The notes beneath the pieces are model-generated. The model ran no database searches, was not told the DNA's origin, and worked only from the letters and a program-made list of their open reading frames with translations. DNA of 64,000 nucleotides. Source: Pseudoips prasinana. Its lineage: Eukaryota > Arthropoda > Insecta > Lepidoptera > Nolidae. Position 1 is the stretch's first letter, and the number at the start of each line of letters is the position of its first letter. The position numbers were made by a program, and so were the translations under genes. This document shows positions 44,010 to 55,555 of the stretch, one piece after another. Location of the stretch: positions 372,001 to 436,000 of the forward strand of contig OX621237.1 of NCBI GenBank assembly GCA_951640165.1, in the 5' to 3' direction.

Positions 44010-44499
44010 GTATTCTTTATCTTGTCCACCATATAACCCTACTAGATATAATTAATATTTCCATCATAACTGGTTATATATATATATATTAATTCATATT
44101 TTATTTTACAGGTATTTATGTATATTTTTTTATTATTATGTATGTATGTATATATTATATATATGTATGTGTTAGAATATTATTTATTTATTATTATTTG
44201 TATTTAGATATAGATAAGTTTTAGTATTATAAGTATTTTAACTAGTGGTAGTACAACAACTAAGTAGATATCACTATTAGTGTTAAGTTATTATCACCTA
44301 ATTTCTTACACCATACACTATACCCCTACTCCAAATTCCTTACAATATGGTCCAACTGAAGGTTGTCTGGAAGAGATCGCTGTAAGCGATAAGACCGCCA
44401 ATTGTACCTTTTTAATATAATTAACTATATCAAAAATTGTGTTCTGTTAATGGTGTACAATAAAGTGTATTTATCTATCTTATCTTATCTTATAGCATA

Positions 44500-45850
44500 T
44501 AGTAGGTTTTCATATATATACTGAGATGGCACAGTTAGAATGTTAACCTCTTTGAACTTTTCTCTTAGAGAAAAGTAACACTGAAACTCTCGGGCCAAGA
44601 TTGTAGATAGCTCATACAGCTCTTTTTTGCAATATAAATATGGTGTTAATGTCAGCAGAGCTACCCCAGAGAAGACACAGAGAACACAGATGATTCAACA
44701 GGGTCCAACAAGTTGTACATTGGTTGTCGCCTGTTTCACATTCGGTGTAGTCAATTTTATGACTTCAGCTTTCTTATCATTAAGCACAAGATTATTGGCA
44801 TTAAACCAATGAACAACTTTAGAGATTGCATCATTAACATTTTTTTAACGTTTATTTTGAACGTCATGGAAGTATCATCTGCAAACAACACAATCTCATA
44901 CTTATCCCTTACATAATAAGGTAAGTCATTTATATAAATGAAAAACAGAAATGGGCCATAAATTGACCCTATGGGACGCCCATTACCAATGGAGATCCCG
45001 CAAATGTTTTACCGTTTATTTCGACCTTCTGAATTCTATTGCCCAAGTAAGAAGTCAGAAGCTCGAGAGCCTTGTTCCTACTACCGTAGTGGTGTAATTT
45101 TCTGACCAGAGTATCGTGATGAACGCAATCGAAAGCTTTGTACAATCGCAAAAGATACCTAATGGATCTTGCGAGTTTTCCGAAGCCGCGAATATACTTT
45201 TTAATAAGTTAACCCCTGCATCTATGGTTGAACAACGTAGTAGGTGTAGTAAATTATGTATATTAAAGTGTCTGAGCAACTGGCTAAGCATATGCTTTTC
45301 AAATATTTTACTAAGAGTGGGCAGCATGGAAATAGGTCGAAAATTTGGTCTGAAGGGTCTGAAGTATCACCAGCTTTAAACAAAGGAATGATTTTACTCT
45401 ACTTCATCAAGTCAGGAAATACACCTGATGCACCACAGCAATTGAACACAGTAGTTAAGTGTGGGGCGATTATGGTAATAATTTATGAAACAGTCTTACC
45501 AGATAGACCCCACAGATCCTTTGTGTTTTTCATATTAATCCTCTTGAAAGCGTTTAAAATATCTTTAGGGCTAACCACCGAATATTCAAAATCTGTATCA
45601 CATGACCCTACGTTTTGCTTAAGCATCTGCTCAGCAGATATAGAAGGACATGAAAGAGAATTAGTAATTACAACTGGAATATACGAAAATATTTTTCAAA
45701 CTCAGTCGCAATTTCCAAATCGCCTTTAATATCTATGTTATTTATTACTTAGTTAAAATCACGACTACGTGTTTTTGTTTTACCTGTCTCAGTATTGATT
45801 ATCTTCAAAGTAGTTTTAATTATATTTGAAGAAGACGTTCTCAAGAAAGG
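44500..45850 (-). pseudogene. LINE relic, family B-like RT, minus strand
   Basis: Reading leftwards: a degenerate pre-RT region (45360-45840, with ...TETGKTKTRSRDFN), RT start (KIFEKHMLSQLL), KAFDCVHHDTLVRKLHHYG (motif A), LGNRIQKVEINGK, a GVP block, INDLPYYVRDKYEIV and FADDTSMTF, then VNILTVPSQYIYE near 44510. Many frameshifts. The order and C-terminal wording match family B. No 3' tail was found at the left edge. Confidence 0.75.
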
Positions 45851-46063
45851 TCAGGTCAGAAGTGCCCTAAACCCGCGAGCATGTATAAATATTCTTTATA
45901 CATAATGTCAGTAAACGAAGCGAAAGAGGTGTGCAAGGATCGTAACAAATCGAAGTCTGTTGTCTCTGCCTACCCCTCTGGGAAACAGGTTTGAGTCTAT
46001 GTATGTATGTACATATGTACTTGTCAAGCTCACAATGCAGTACATAATCATAGTCACATACAG

Positions 46064-46720
46064 TAGACCAGGGTAGAAGCCTATAAAAATAATAAAAAGT
46101 GAAAAAAATAATAGTAGGATGAAGCCCATTAGAAAAGGAGGGGAATATTATAAAAATGAAAGGAAAAATAATTTACGGGCGATCTGAGGTCGGGAAGGGG
46201 ATGGGGGTGAGTTTTTAAGGGTAAACAACGGTTTTTCTCGATTTCCGCCAAAACTAAAAGTCCTATCGAAAAAAGTCAAATGGCAAAGTTGTAGGTAATA
46301 AAAACATCTAAAACTTTTGTATTTACACTTTTTTTTCACATAACCTCAAAATTTATGTGAAAAATTCAAAACACCAAGTTTTTGGTTTATTATTTTTAAC
46401 TTTTACAAAAAAAAAATATTTTTTTAACGAAATTTGGGGAAAACTTACCTTTTTATGTCCCAAATACGCTGTTATTTAATTTGTTAAAAATCTTTATTTT
46501 TTCACCTTATTTTGAAATAAATCGAAAAAACACCCTAATTTTCAATCGAAAACTCACCCGTCAAAATATCAGCTTTTTTCAAAAAGATGGTATGTTTTCT
46601 GTTCGTTGAAATCTCTACTTTCCGATGGTGAAAAAAAAATATGTTACTATAGTTAATCTTCTCAGAAAATGCAAGAAATCGAAAAAAACCGGAATTCGAT
46701 TTTTTTTTAATTATAAAAAA
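46064..46720 (+). repeat. Left TIR of the long copy
   Basis: Pairs with ~50535-51162. Contains the GGCGATCTGAGGTCGGGAAG block, A/T tracts and GTTACTATAGTTAA near the inner edge. Confidence 0.85.
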
Positions 46721-46905
46721 ATTTTAGCTATTTGTTAAAATTACTTTAATTTCTCGAAAATGGTTAGATTACATGTTACATTAATTGAAAAAAAATGCAA
46801 ATAAAAATATGCTAATATAATTAACAAACAAATAATTTAATAAAATTAATATTTAATAAGACATCTACAATATTTGGAGAAAGTTGTCGAATCTTCTTTA
46901 AATTA

Positions 46906-46949
46906 TATAAATAGACATCTACGCATATATGCGTAGATGTCTATTTATA
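46906..46949. repeat. Perfect 44-bp palindrome inside the long element
   Basis: Bases 46906-46927 and 46928-46949 are exact reverse complements with no loop. The shorter copy (10214-10250, opposite strand) has only one arm, so the second was added by an inverted duplication. Confidence 0.9.
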
Positions 46950-46971
46950 ACTACTTTGCGATTTATAACTA

Positions 46972-49700
46972 TTGTCCAATTTAGGTTTGTGTTCCTCATA
47001 CAAAGAAACATTGCGCTTTGAAGCGTCGTTTATCAAGGACCCTGCTAATCATATTGTTTCTCCAGATTCATATGTTCAATTCGTTTTTGACAATGCCGAT
47101 CATAATACATGCACGATTGATGGCAAAAATACTTTCCATACAATGGGTGGAATAATGGTTGTTACTCTGGCGTCTAGTGTTACATCAAAGAAAAGCATCT
47201 CTAGATTAAAACAGATTCCATCTTCTGAAGAAATAGGTGAAATTGGATTCGTGAAACTGAAACATTTAGAAAACAAAAACTCTGATGGATTAAAAACAGT
47301 TCAGAGAGAAGATGTTTTAGATGTTACGGACAACTATGAAATTTCTTCGGCAGATTTTACATGGACTTATTCAAAATTTGCAAACAACAAATCCGATGGT
47401 TGGAATGGGTTCATGGAGAAGTTACATACTAATTTGACTATGATGAAATGAATTTGTTACAAAAATTATTCCTGTGCCATTTATAAAAAATCCACCGAGT
47501 GATTATGATACCATTTTTACATCGTTGGTAGAAGCGGCTAAGCAATGCCAAAAACAAGAGCAAAAAATTGTGATCGTAACGTTTGACCAGCCACTATACT
47601 ATAAAGCTCGTGAAATCTTGGCCAATATTGATTAAATAATGATCCTTACAATTTGTCCTCAATCCAAGTAAGACTTGGGGGATTTCATTTAATGATGTCG
47701 TTCCTCGGAGCAATTGGATTCATGATGGATGGTAGTGGACTAAAGGAGGCTTTTTGTGAAATATATGCAGAAAATTCTTCCGACAAAGCTCTCTCCGGGC
47801 ACGCATATGCACGAGCTATCAGAGGACATTTTCTAGTACAGCTCGCCTTGTTGAATTAATGTTTTCATCGATGGAGTTGTCAGACACAGAAAAGGGGCTA
47901 ATGGATACATTCTTGCAGGATTTAGGAACTGAAAATTTCGAATACAATTTGCATCAAGAAGATTTTCAGATCATAAAAGAAAAATTTATCGAGCATCTAA
48001 AATTAGTACAAAAAAGAGGTCCTACCGCAAAACTTTGGATCCAGTACTAGCAAATGATCTCATTGGTTAAAGATTTCATACGGGCTGAACGTGCAGGTAA
48101 TTGGGAATTACATTTAAAATGCGTGGAAAGAATGCTTCCTTATTTTCATGCAAGTGGGCACTTTCTATACGCAAAATCTGCTCATCTTTATCTCCAAGAT
48201 ATGCGTAAGCTTAAAGACATAATAAATGATGATTATGAATTTACGCGATTCACCGAAGGATTCTTTACAATTAGACGTACTGACAAGCTTTGGTCGGAAG
48301 TTTGGTCGGATATGACGATCGAGCAAGTTTTGATGAGATCTATGAAACCTCAGGGTGGACATACACATGGTCATGGTTTGTCTGAAAGTGTTTAAACTAA
48401 ATTCGTATTAACAATGATCATACTTGTCGAAGTTTGCAATGATATGGACAATTTTTGTAATGTTTCTTTTGCAACTACATTTTACACATTCTATATTCCC
48501 TAGAATCAATGTGAGCAACACATTGATTCTAGGGAATATCGAATAAAAAGAGATGTAGCTGATTTACAAATATTACAATTTTTTTTTAACAGGTATGATC
48601 CTTTTCCAGAGACTGATAACATTATGTCAATATTTTCTGGAATTATTGGCAGTAATTCTGTAAATTGCCATGAAGCGTATGAAGAAGGAAAAAATCTTTG
48701 CAAGCTATTGTTGGAATGAATTTTGGCAGTGTAAAATTTAAAAGGAAAAACAAAGTCTTGTCTTTAAAAACAGTTCAATCTTCCGTTAAAGTGAACGGAG
48801 ATATTATAGCTATTGATCCATTATTGTTGTTTCAAAGAATATCGTAACTATTGACAGTAAAAAAGATATGGAAACTTATTTACAATATGAGCTTGCACCT
48901 TTACCATTGTCACTTTTTACAGAACATGGCCTCAGGAAAAATGTTAAATCTCAACTTTACGATTCATTTGTGAGTGCGAATGGACCAACGCTTTCTGACG
49001 GTGTAGTGCATGTCTTTGACGGTGGATTTTTACTGCACAAAGTAATTTGGCATAAAAAATGAAACGGTAGAAGAGATAATGAATAAATATTTGCGCTATG
49101 TAGAAAAACATTACGCAGTAAGCAGCTATATTGCCTTTGATGGGTATCCCGAAATTAAAAATCAGTTAGTGTCACAGCAGCTACTTCAACTAAAAGGGAA
49201 GAACGTAGTAGTAGAAAAACCTCAGACAATATTCCAGAGTTCGTACCTTTTTTGAAAGAAAATTTTTTAACAAACGAGAAAAATCAGAATAAAATAATAA
49301 AAACTTTGATGAAAAGATTACAGTCACGAGGATTTTCCTGTAACCAAGTAGAAGAAGATGCTGATGCTGACATAATTGAAACCGCGATAAAAGTTGCAAT
49401 GAGTACTAATAAAACTGTAATTGTTGTGGGCCAAGATATTGATCTTTTGGTCCTTTTATATCAGTTAAATTCATAATATAATCATGACATTTATTTTCTC
49501 ATAGCAGGTTCTGGAAATGTAAAAGACCTATTTTTCACGTCTAATAGTTTCAAACATGAATCCTTAAGAAACATTGTTGCATTTCTGCATTGTTTTTCTG
49601 GTTGGGATAAAACATCTGGATTTGCCGGAAAAGGAAAGAAAAGTATCGTCAAATCATTATTAGACGTTAAAAATTTGTCAAATTTGGCCATGTTTTTTAT
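46972..49700 (+). pseudogene. Large protein of the long-TIR element, fragmented; FEN/PIN-like nuclease near C-terminus
   Basis: Consecutive open pieces in shifting frames form one homologous series: an N-terminal piece with NADHNTCTIDGKNTFHTMGG (46972-47451), then GGFHLMMSFLGAIGFMMDGS (47653-47859), HASGHFLYAKSAHLYLQDM (48054-48395), a short piece around 48600, FDGGFLLHKVIWHKK (48868-49062), AFDGYPEIKN (49063-49250) and EEDADADIIETA with VVGQDIDLLVLL (49252-49476). The last blocks resemble FEN1/XPG-type nucleases, where clustered acidic residues (D-A-D and Q-D-I-D) bind metal. A final stretch (49500-49700) has a GWDKTSGFAGKGKK motif. The breaks include an inverted duplication at 48493-48539. 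What the intact protein does is unknown; a nuclease acting in element movement is an inference. Confidence 0.65.
48493..48539. repeat. Perfect 21-bp hairpin within the broken coding region
   Basis: 48493-48513 and 48519-48539 are exact reverse complements around AGCAA. The right arm is in the coding sense of the protein (EQHIDSREY); the left looks like an inverted copy. Confidence 0.9.
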
Positions 49701-49804
49701 AAGAAAGTAGAAATAAAAAAAAAGGATTACAAATAATCAAATCTATTTATAAATGTAAAAATTAAAATATTACACTGAATCAATTAAGGTTTCAAAAATA
49801 TCAA

Positions 49805-50326
49805 TTGGCAAAAATTAAATCATCTTTCGTTTTGGCAAACCTCCCACCCACAGAAGGAGCAGCAGAACAACATTGTTACAGGGCATATTATCAGCTTCAA
49901 ACTTGGTTGGGTAACGAACTAACAGCAACAGATTGGGGCTGGAAGCAATATCAACGTGGAATTATGCCCAAATTTACACAAAAAGAATTAATTCCGGAAA
50001 TATTGCTCAAAGCTATTTGCTGCAGCTGTGACACTGGATGTAACAGTTTAAAATGTGGTAGCCGAAAACTTGGTTTAAAATGCACAAATTTATGTTCAGA
50101 CTGTCATGGTTCTGAAAATTGCTCCAATATTGAAGAAGAAACCTACGAGGAAGTTAATGATTCAGAAGCAATTGTGGATGAAGAACCAACGCAGTCTGGA
50201 AATAATGTTGGAGAGGAAGAAGGTGATAGTCATGAAGTTTTCGAAGGTCTACAAGAATCGGAGATGTTTGATGAATCTAATGATGAAGAAATGCCATCAA
50301 AAAGACAAAAACTAATGGATAAATGA
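49805..50326 (+). CDS. CXC-type cysteine-rich protein of the long-TIR element
   Basis: 173 codons, intact, closely similar to 9406-9900. Starts MAKIKSSFVLANLPPTEG; middle LGNELTATDWGWKQYQRG; then a cysteine cluster (CCSCDTGCNSLKCGSRK and CTNLCSDCHGSENC) like the CXC repeats of Tesmin/TSO1 proteins; then a long acidic tail. In related sequences this could be the C-terminus of the large protein. Here a stop and a gap of ~100 bases separate them, so it may be a separate gene or a cut-off end. A DNA-binding role is inferred, not shown. Confidence 0.6.
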   Translation: MAKIKSSFVLANLPPTEGAAEQHCYRAYYQLQTWLGNELTATDWGWKQYQRGIMPKFTQKELIPEILLKAICCSCDTGCNSLKCGSRKLGLKCTNLCSDCHGSENCSNIEEETYEEVNDSEAIVDEEPTQSGNNVGEEEGDSHEVFEGLQESEMFDESNDEEMPSKRQKLMDK

Positions 50327-50534
50327 TAAGAATTGAAGATAAGCTATTTATGAATGATTAGATTAATGTGTTTAAAAATATTGTAATGAATAACGTAATC
50401 AGAATAAAGTATCTACATTTAATTGTACGATTTACATTTATTTATATATAATGAGATTTTCTATGACTTAAAATATGTAATAAGCATTAAATAAATCAAC
50501 TTTTTAATTGAAACAAATTGCAGCAATCACATTT

Positions 50535-51162
50535 TTAAGATGAAACTTTTTATAATAATTTAAAAAAAAATCGAATTCGAGTTTTTTTCGATTTTTTGCA
50601 TTTTCTGAGAATATTTACTATTGTAACATATATTTTTTTTCAACAAACAGAAAACATACCAACTTTTTGAAAATAGCTGATATTTTGACGGGTGAGTTTT
50701 CGATTGAAAATTAGGGTGGGTTTTCGATATTAATTCAAAAAAGGTGAAAAAATTAATATTTTTAATCAAATCAATTACAGCGTATTTGGGACATAAAAAG
50801 GTAAGTTTTCTTCGTTAAAAAATATTTTTTTTGTAAAAGATAAAAACAAAAACCGAAAGCTTGGTTTTTTGAATTTTTCACATAAATTTTGAGGTTATGT
50901 GAAAAAAGTGTAAACAAAAGTTTTAGATCTTTTTATTACCTACAACTTTGCAATTTGACTTTTTTCGATAGGACTTTTAGTTTTGCCGGAAATCGAGAAA
51001 AACCGTTTTTTACCCTTAAAAACTCACCCCCATCCCCTTCCCGACCTCAGATCGTAATCGTAAATTATTTTCCTTTCATTTTTATAATATTCCCCTCCTT
51101 TTCTAATGGGTTTCATCCTACTATTATTTTTTTTGGTTTTAATAATTATCGACCCTAGTCTA
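50535..51162 (-). repeat. Right TIR of the long copy
   Basis: Inverted match to 46064-46720, ending CGACCCTAGTCTA. Small indels and a missing ~30-base segment near 50640 distinguish the arms. Confidence 0.85.
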
Positions 51163-51184
51163 CAGTAGCAATAAAGAAAAGTGA

Positions 51185-52020
51185 ATTAGTCCGTCCGTAC
51201 GGTCTGTGTTAATACATTTTTTAAAATCCTGAAATAAATAACAAGTTACTAAGCTATTGTTTTTAGGTTTGTACTATAATGTTACTATTAAAAAAAAAAG
51301 AAAACAACGAGCCGATGGTGGGCGAATAAGGCTCTCAACCAAGCGACTAATACCTAAGGGCACCCTTATGGGGTTCGGGCCTCATCTCAGGACGGCTGCG
51401 GCAAAGGACCGCTGGAGCAAAAAGACGGAATTCTAAATGAGGGTGTGATCACTGGCACGGGATCACCGATCACGTGCAACGCGATCCGTGCCGCCTACCC
51501 TAACAACCCTAGAACCTACCCTAGCTAACCTGCGGCTTTCTCTAGCTACCTAGTTGAACGATCCAGAGAAGAAACCCATAAAGAAACTCTGGGCTTGCTT
51601 TTTGCGTCTTCTTTTGCTTTTTGTTTTTTTTTAAGTCTTGTATTTTTACATTGTGATTTGCTGGTATGTGGGCTAATGCACGCACGTCACAGTAAGTATC
51701 ATCTAGTTCATCAAAATAACTGTGAGGTAATAAACAATAACATTCAATTTCACTCAAGCAATTAGAATAACCTCTTGCAAGACGAAGAGACGGTGTATGC
51801 AACCACGCACATTTACAATATTAACAAATCACACGAATTCAACCAGAGGCAAATAATGTACAAAACTGTATGAAAAAATAAATGAGTACCCCAAATGCAG
51901 CTCGAGCAGTTACCACAAGCAGCACCCGAGTATGAGGTGTGGGCCAGCCATCGCCTCCCGCGCCATATTAGAGGGAAGGAAGCGACCCGACCCACATCGC
52001 CACCGCAACGTTTTGTTGAC
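51185..52020 (-). mobile_element. Antisense copy of the ATTTC-tailed retroelement fragment
   Basis: Reverse complement of 28690-29140 in blocks: GTGATCGGTGATCCCGTG, the GCCGCAGG segment, and the short frame (EYEVWASHRLPRHIRG, read here on the plus strand at ~51925-51975). An unrelated ~280-base segment interrupts it (51616-51898). The parent element is not identified. Confidence 0.65.
51616..51898 (-). other. Unidentified insert with a T-rich left end and one open frame
   Basis: It breaks the surrounding repeat and begins with a T-rich run (an A-rich tail if read on the minus strand). The minus strand is open for ~60 codons (RLARGYSNCLSEIECYCLL, DELDDTYCDVRALAHIPANH) with protein-like composition. 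It could be a processed pseudogene piece or a SINE; I recognise neither. Confidence 0.35.
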
Positions 52021-52755
52021 GTTATATGCAAGAAGTTGGTATTCGTTGTTTGGATTGACCAGCGCGGAGAACCAACCTCAATCACAATAAGCACGTCTGT
52101 GATCACCTTTTTAGGAACAGGCGAGGACGATCTGTCCAACAACTTTCACAAAACGTCAGGGAGCTTTAACGTATGATTTCTCCTAACTGAGGAAGGTTTG
52201 TGATGGTGTCCTGTGGAATGCCTCAATTACTGCAAGAGAAACTCATACTCGTTATTAATTTCTTCTGTCTTTTTTTATTAAAATTCCATAAAAATACACG
52301 TAGTCTTAATTTCATTATACCAATAAAAAAATCTATCTTAACAAGACCTTCTTTTTACTCTCTTTTCAAGGTTTACATATAATAGACTAAAACACCGATT
52401 CCAGGATTCAGTTGTAAAAATTATATTCCTATTAATAATAAAAAAATTCTAGTCATTTATACTAACATACTTACTAAAAATATTAATATTATCCATAGAA
52501 AACGTAATGTCTGTAAGGTGCCCTTTTTTCCAAAGGCATCCTGTCATCCTCTTCATTTTAGCACGGAGTGTGATCATGTACAGGTTGGCAGCGACTCGAT
52601 CAATATAATTTTTGATTTTTCTATGTATAATATAATTTTGTGTTATATTTTCAATGATTATATGTTTTTAACTAAACCACACAAAGATTTTGGTAACATT
52701 CGAAATTGAATATATTCTTACCATATTTACATTTTGTTGTGATGTACATTTTAGG
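52021..52755. other. No recognised feature
   Basis: AT-rich sequence with short frames only; no exon or repeat border is visible. Confidence 0.5.
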
Positions 52756-53520
52756 TATAACCTATAGAATTGAATATAAATATTTATTGTCAGAAAGTGT
52801 GGTACATACAGATGTTATGGTTACAATACAAATACCCTTAACACTTAGTCATGGTTATGACGTGACCTTGGTTTACATTGTTACAAACATTCAATTATCA
52901 CTTTTAAATTCTACATTATTCTACTACAAAACAGAATATTTAATAATTGTATACGTGTCAATAGCAATATCTTTTAATGTCACAATATATAATTCTCTGT
53001 CAGAAGCGTTTATTTATTATTTTTTTTTGATAGTAGTTCATCAATAGGGTAAAAAAAAATATTGATGAGCCACTTTCGCAGTTCATAATTGATTTTTTTT
53101 AAGCAATTTGTTTTATATTGCCTGGAATCGCATAATAAACTATGACACACATTGCATAACATTTTTTTTGAACAGAATGTCCTAGGAGCAGTTTCTAGGA
53201 CCAGTCTTTCAGAATCTCTTGTATTTCTTGGAAATACATCCGACGCTTTTTTGAAGAAATGTGGATTCTGTTTTAAAAAATTACATATTTCCAAGATATA
53301 CATGCCAGGAAGAGTAAGAATTCCAATTTTTTCAAACACAGACTTACATGATTCAAAAGGTGTTATCCTAAACATGGCACGTACACACTTCTTTTGCACA
53401 ACAAAGGCTTTGTTTATTTGACTAGAGTTTCCCCATATCATTAATCCATATCTTAGAACGGAGGCTACGTAGCCATGATAAGTTGCTAGCACTGTTTTTG
53501 GTACGTTATACCCAAAATGT
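52756..53520 (-). pseudogene. LINE C-terminal fragment and 3' UTR
   Basis: 160 codons open on the minus strand (53010-53492): YHGYVASVLRYGLMIWGNSS, KKCVRAMFRI and ENIGILTLP-like EKIGILTLPGMYILE. These are the post-RT blocks of Jockey-group LINEs. Its end (INIFFYPIDELLS) is also typical. The RT is missing on the 5' side. A 3' UTR runs to ~52756. Confidence 0.75.
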
Positions 53521-53997
53521 ATAACAACAAAATGTAAATTAAATACATACGCTACAATGAATTGCGAAATCTCGCGCAGGTAAAACTGCAGCTATTAACA
53601 TTATGTACCTACATATACAACTTAAACTTTTAAAAAGTCATATCATTTCGTCATGTATGGCGTGTAAAAAATAATATAGATAAAAGTATGTACGAAATTA
53701 ATTGTTAGAAATGTCAGTAAATGTTCAACAGAATGAACGTAATAAAATTGCAAGTTGTCCGATTCAAATCACGTCGGTAGCATTTCCCTGCACTACCAAA
53801 CTTCACTAAGTGTTTGGTAGTGCAATGAAAATAAAAAAGATTGCTAAAATCCCTATAAAATACAAATTCCTGGCAGCATCCTCATTTCCCTATTAGTCAA
53901 ATAGAGAAAGAAATTGAATTGAAACATAGTTTACAAAATACGCATGGTAAAATCAGTATGATAAACACTCTCACTGTCGAAAAAGAAAAAGGTGCTC
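53521..53997. other. Region downstream of the receptor stop codon; one hairpin
   Basis: Probably contains the 3' UTR of the Venus kinase receptor (minus strand), but no clear poly-A signal was found close to the stop. A perfect 13-base inverted repeat lies at 53789-53801 and 53812-53824. Confidence 0.5.
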
Positions 53998-55462
53998 CTA
54001 ATACTTGATTAAATCGGTATCAGCACTATCATGTAATAATGAATGAATGGAAAGAAAAGAAGCATGGAAGGGCAAAACGCTGGGCGTGCAAGGTTTTCCG
54101 TAGCCGTTGTCGGCATCTGTGGGTCCTAGATCAAGCGTGAGAGCGGGACGCAGTGCACACGGATTCGCCGCCAAGCACGCTTCAACCTCGGCCGCAGAAG
54201 GTCGCGCCGCAGCTTCGCGACGCCAGCACAGGCAAGCGAGTGCTCGCGCCACCGGAGTGGCGTCCAGCGGCAGCGGCGGTAAGCCACCCGCCGACACGTA
54301 CTCGAGCACCCGTGGCAGCGGCATGATGCCAAACGGGCGCGCACCTAATGTCATCACCTCCACTACCAGCACTCCCAGCGCCCAGACATCCGACGCGCTA
54401 GAGAACACGCCGTGCATGAGGCTCTCAGGCGCCATCCATCTTACTGGTACTATCGTACGGCGGACGCAGACGTACTCGGATGCTCCCGTCTCACGTGCCA
54501 TGCCAAAATCGCCCAGCTTAAGAGAGCGGGTGGAGTCCACAAGGCAGTTGGCGGCACGCACGTCACGGTGCATCATGCCGCGCGACGCTAGGTATGCGAG
54601 TGCCGATGCGGCCTCGCGCGCGAGTCTGGTCAGAGCCTCGGCTGACACGTGCGTGGCTTCGCCACCATCCGAGTGTGCTTCGCCTTTCACCATATCCATG
54701 TTACCGTCTTCCAGCAGGTGTCGGCGCTCGCGCAAGTATTTATGTAAGTCACCGAAGAATGCGACTTCAGTGAGCATCAACGGCGGGCCACCTTCGACAC
54801 ATACTCCGATAAGTCGCAGCACATGCGGGTGTGCTAGAGACGCGAGGGTGCATGCCTCTCGAAGGAAATCACTCTCTTCGGTGGGAGCCGCGCCATCATG
54901 AAGCGCCTTGGCAGCGACCACGCGGGTGGCGCGCCCCGGCACTCGCAGCAGTGCAAGGTGAACGCGTCCAAACTGGCCGGCGCCCAGCTCCTCACGCATG
55001 TGCAGCGCCGACCGATCTACCAGCCAGTCGGCAAGCGTGGCGGCGACCAGGTCGCGTCGCGCCAGCAGCCGCACGAGCAGCTCACGGTCGCGGCGCTCGA
55101 GGCGGCGCCGCACGTGGCGCCGCGCCAGCCAGACGCCCAGCGGAGCCAGCGCCAGCGCGACCAGCCCGCAGGCCCACGCCCAGTCGTAACAAGGTGGCGC
55201 GAATGGATCTCCGCCGCCGGGAAACACGCAGCGCCCTGTACCGTCGTGTGGTGGTGAGGCGAGGGCGCCACTCTTGTCCGGCGGTGTCATGGAGTCGGTC
55301 GGAGACTCACTGACGTTCACGTACCAGGTCGCAAGTAGCTTGCGTTGGTCACCGTGCCACTCCTCCAGGTACATCCAACTCGCCTCGAGCGTACGGTTCT
55401 TAAACTGTAGACTGTGCGTTGTCCCGTTGATGGGGTAGTAGTTCAAATTCGACTCCAGTGCC
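53998..55462 (-). CDS. VKR: Venus kinase receptor, last coding exon: membrane span and tyrosine kinase
   Basis: An acceptor (TATTATTTACCAG) at 55463 opens a 487-codon exon ending in TAG. Residues 1-90 are the end of the ectodomain (NYYPINGT, KNRTLEASWMYLEEW, with N-glycosylation sites). A membrane span lies at ~95-113, then a basic stop-transfer segment. The kinase occupies ~155-430: glycine loop GAGQFG, lysine in VVAAKAL (~185), HRDVRAAN (~298), DFG (~318), and PVRWMAPESL as in insulin-receptor-type kinases. The first base completes the codon left by the exon at 63226-64000. The exon is GC-rich and unbroken, unlike all its neighbours. A receptor with a Venus-flytrap module and this kinase is by definition a VKR; in mosquito the family has been linked to a neurohormone and egg formation. 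Confidence 0.88.
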
Positions 55463-55555
55463 CTGGTAAATAATATAATATCGTTACAGACGTTGTACAT
55501 GGATTATATTTTAAAAGAAAGATTGTAAATATAAAAATGTAACAACATTTTTACT

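Larger units (their letters stand above)
37946..44493 (+). mobile_element. LINE D, Jockey-group non-LTR retrotransposon, interrupted by an RTE
   Basis: An endonuclease, RT and C-terminal region read rightwards, split at 38866/42072 by the RTE. The 3' UTR ends with a (TATCT)n tail near 44470-44493. The 5' end is truncated in the endonuclease. Without the insert it is ~3.3 kb. Confidence 0.88.
46064..51162 (+). mobile_element. Unclassified DNA element with ~600-bp TIRs, long copy (5.1 kb)
   Basis: The outer ~630 bases at each side are inverted copies, beginning TAGACCAGGGT on the left and ending ACCCTAGTCTA on the right. The interior carries fragments of one large protein and a separate cysteine-rich ORF, all on the plus strand. 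CAG occurs directly outside both ends and may be a 3-base target duplication. The coding region has at least eight breaks, so this copy is dead. The same family occurs at 8540-11028 and as a solo end at 17769-17830. I know similar nuclease/CXC proteins as unnamed repeats in arthropods, but cannot assign the element to a named transposon superfamily. Confidence 0.82.

Noticed and set aside
54107..55313. Long plus-strand open frames (264, 160 and 119 codons) across the kinase exon
   Set aside because: They are shadows of the GC-rich kinase exon on the opposite strand, with arginine/alanine-rich composition and no domains.
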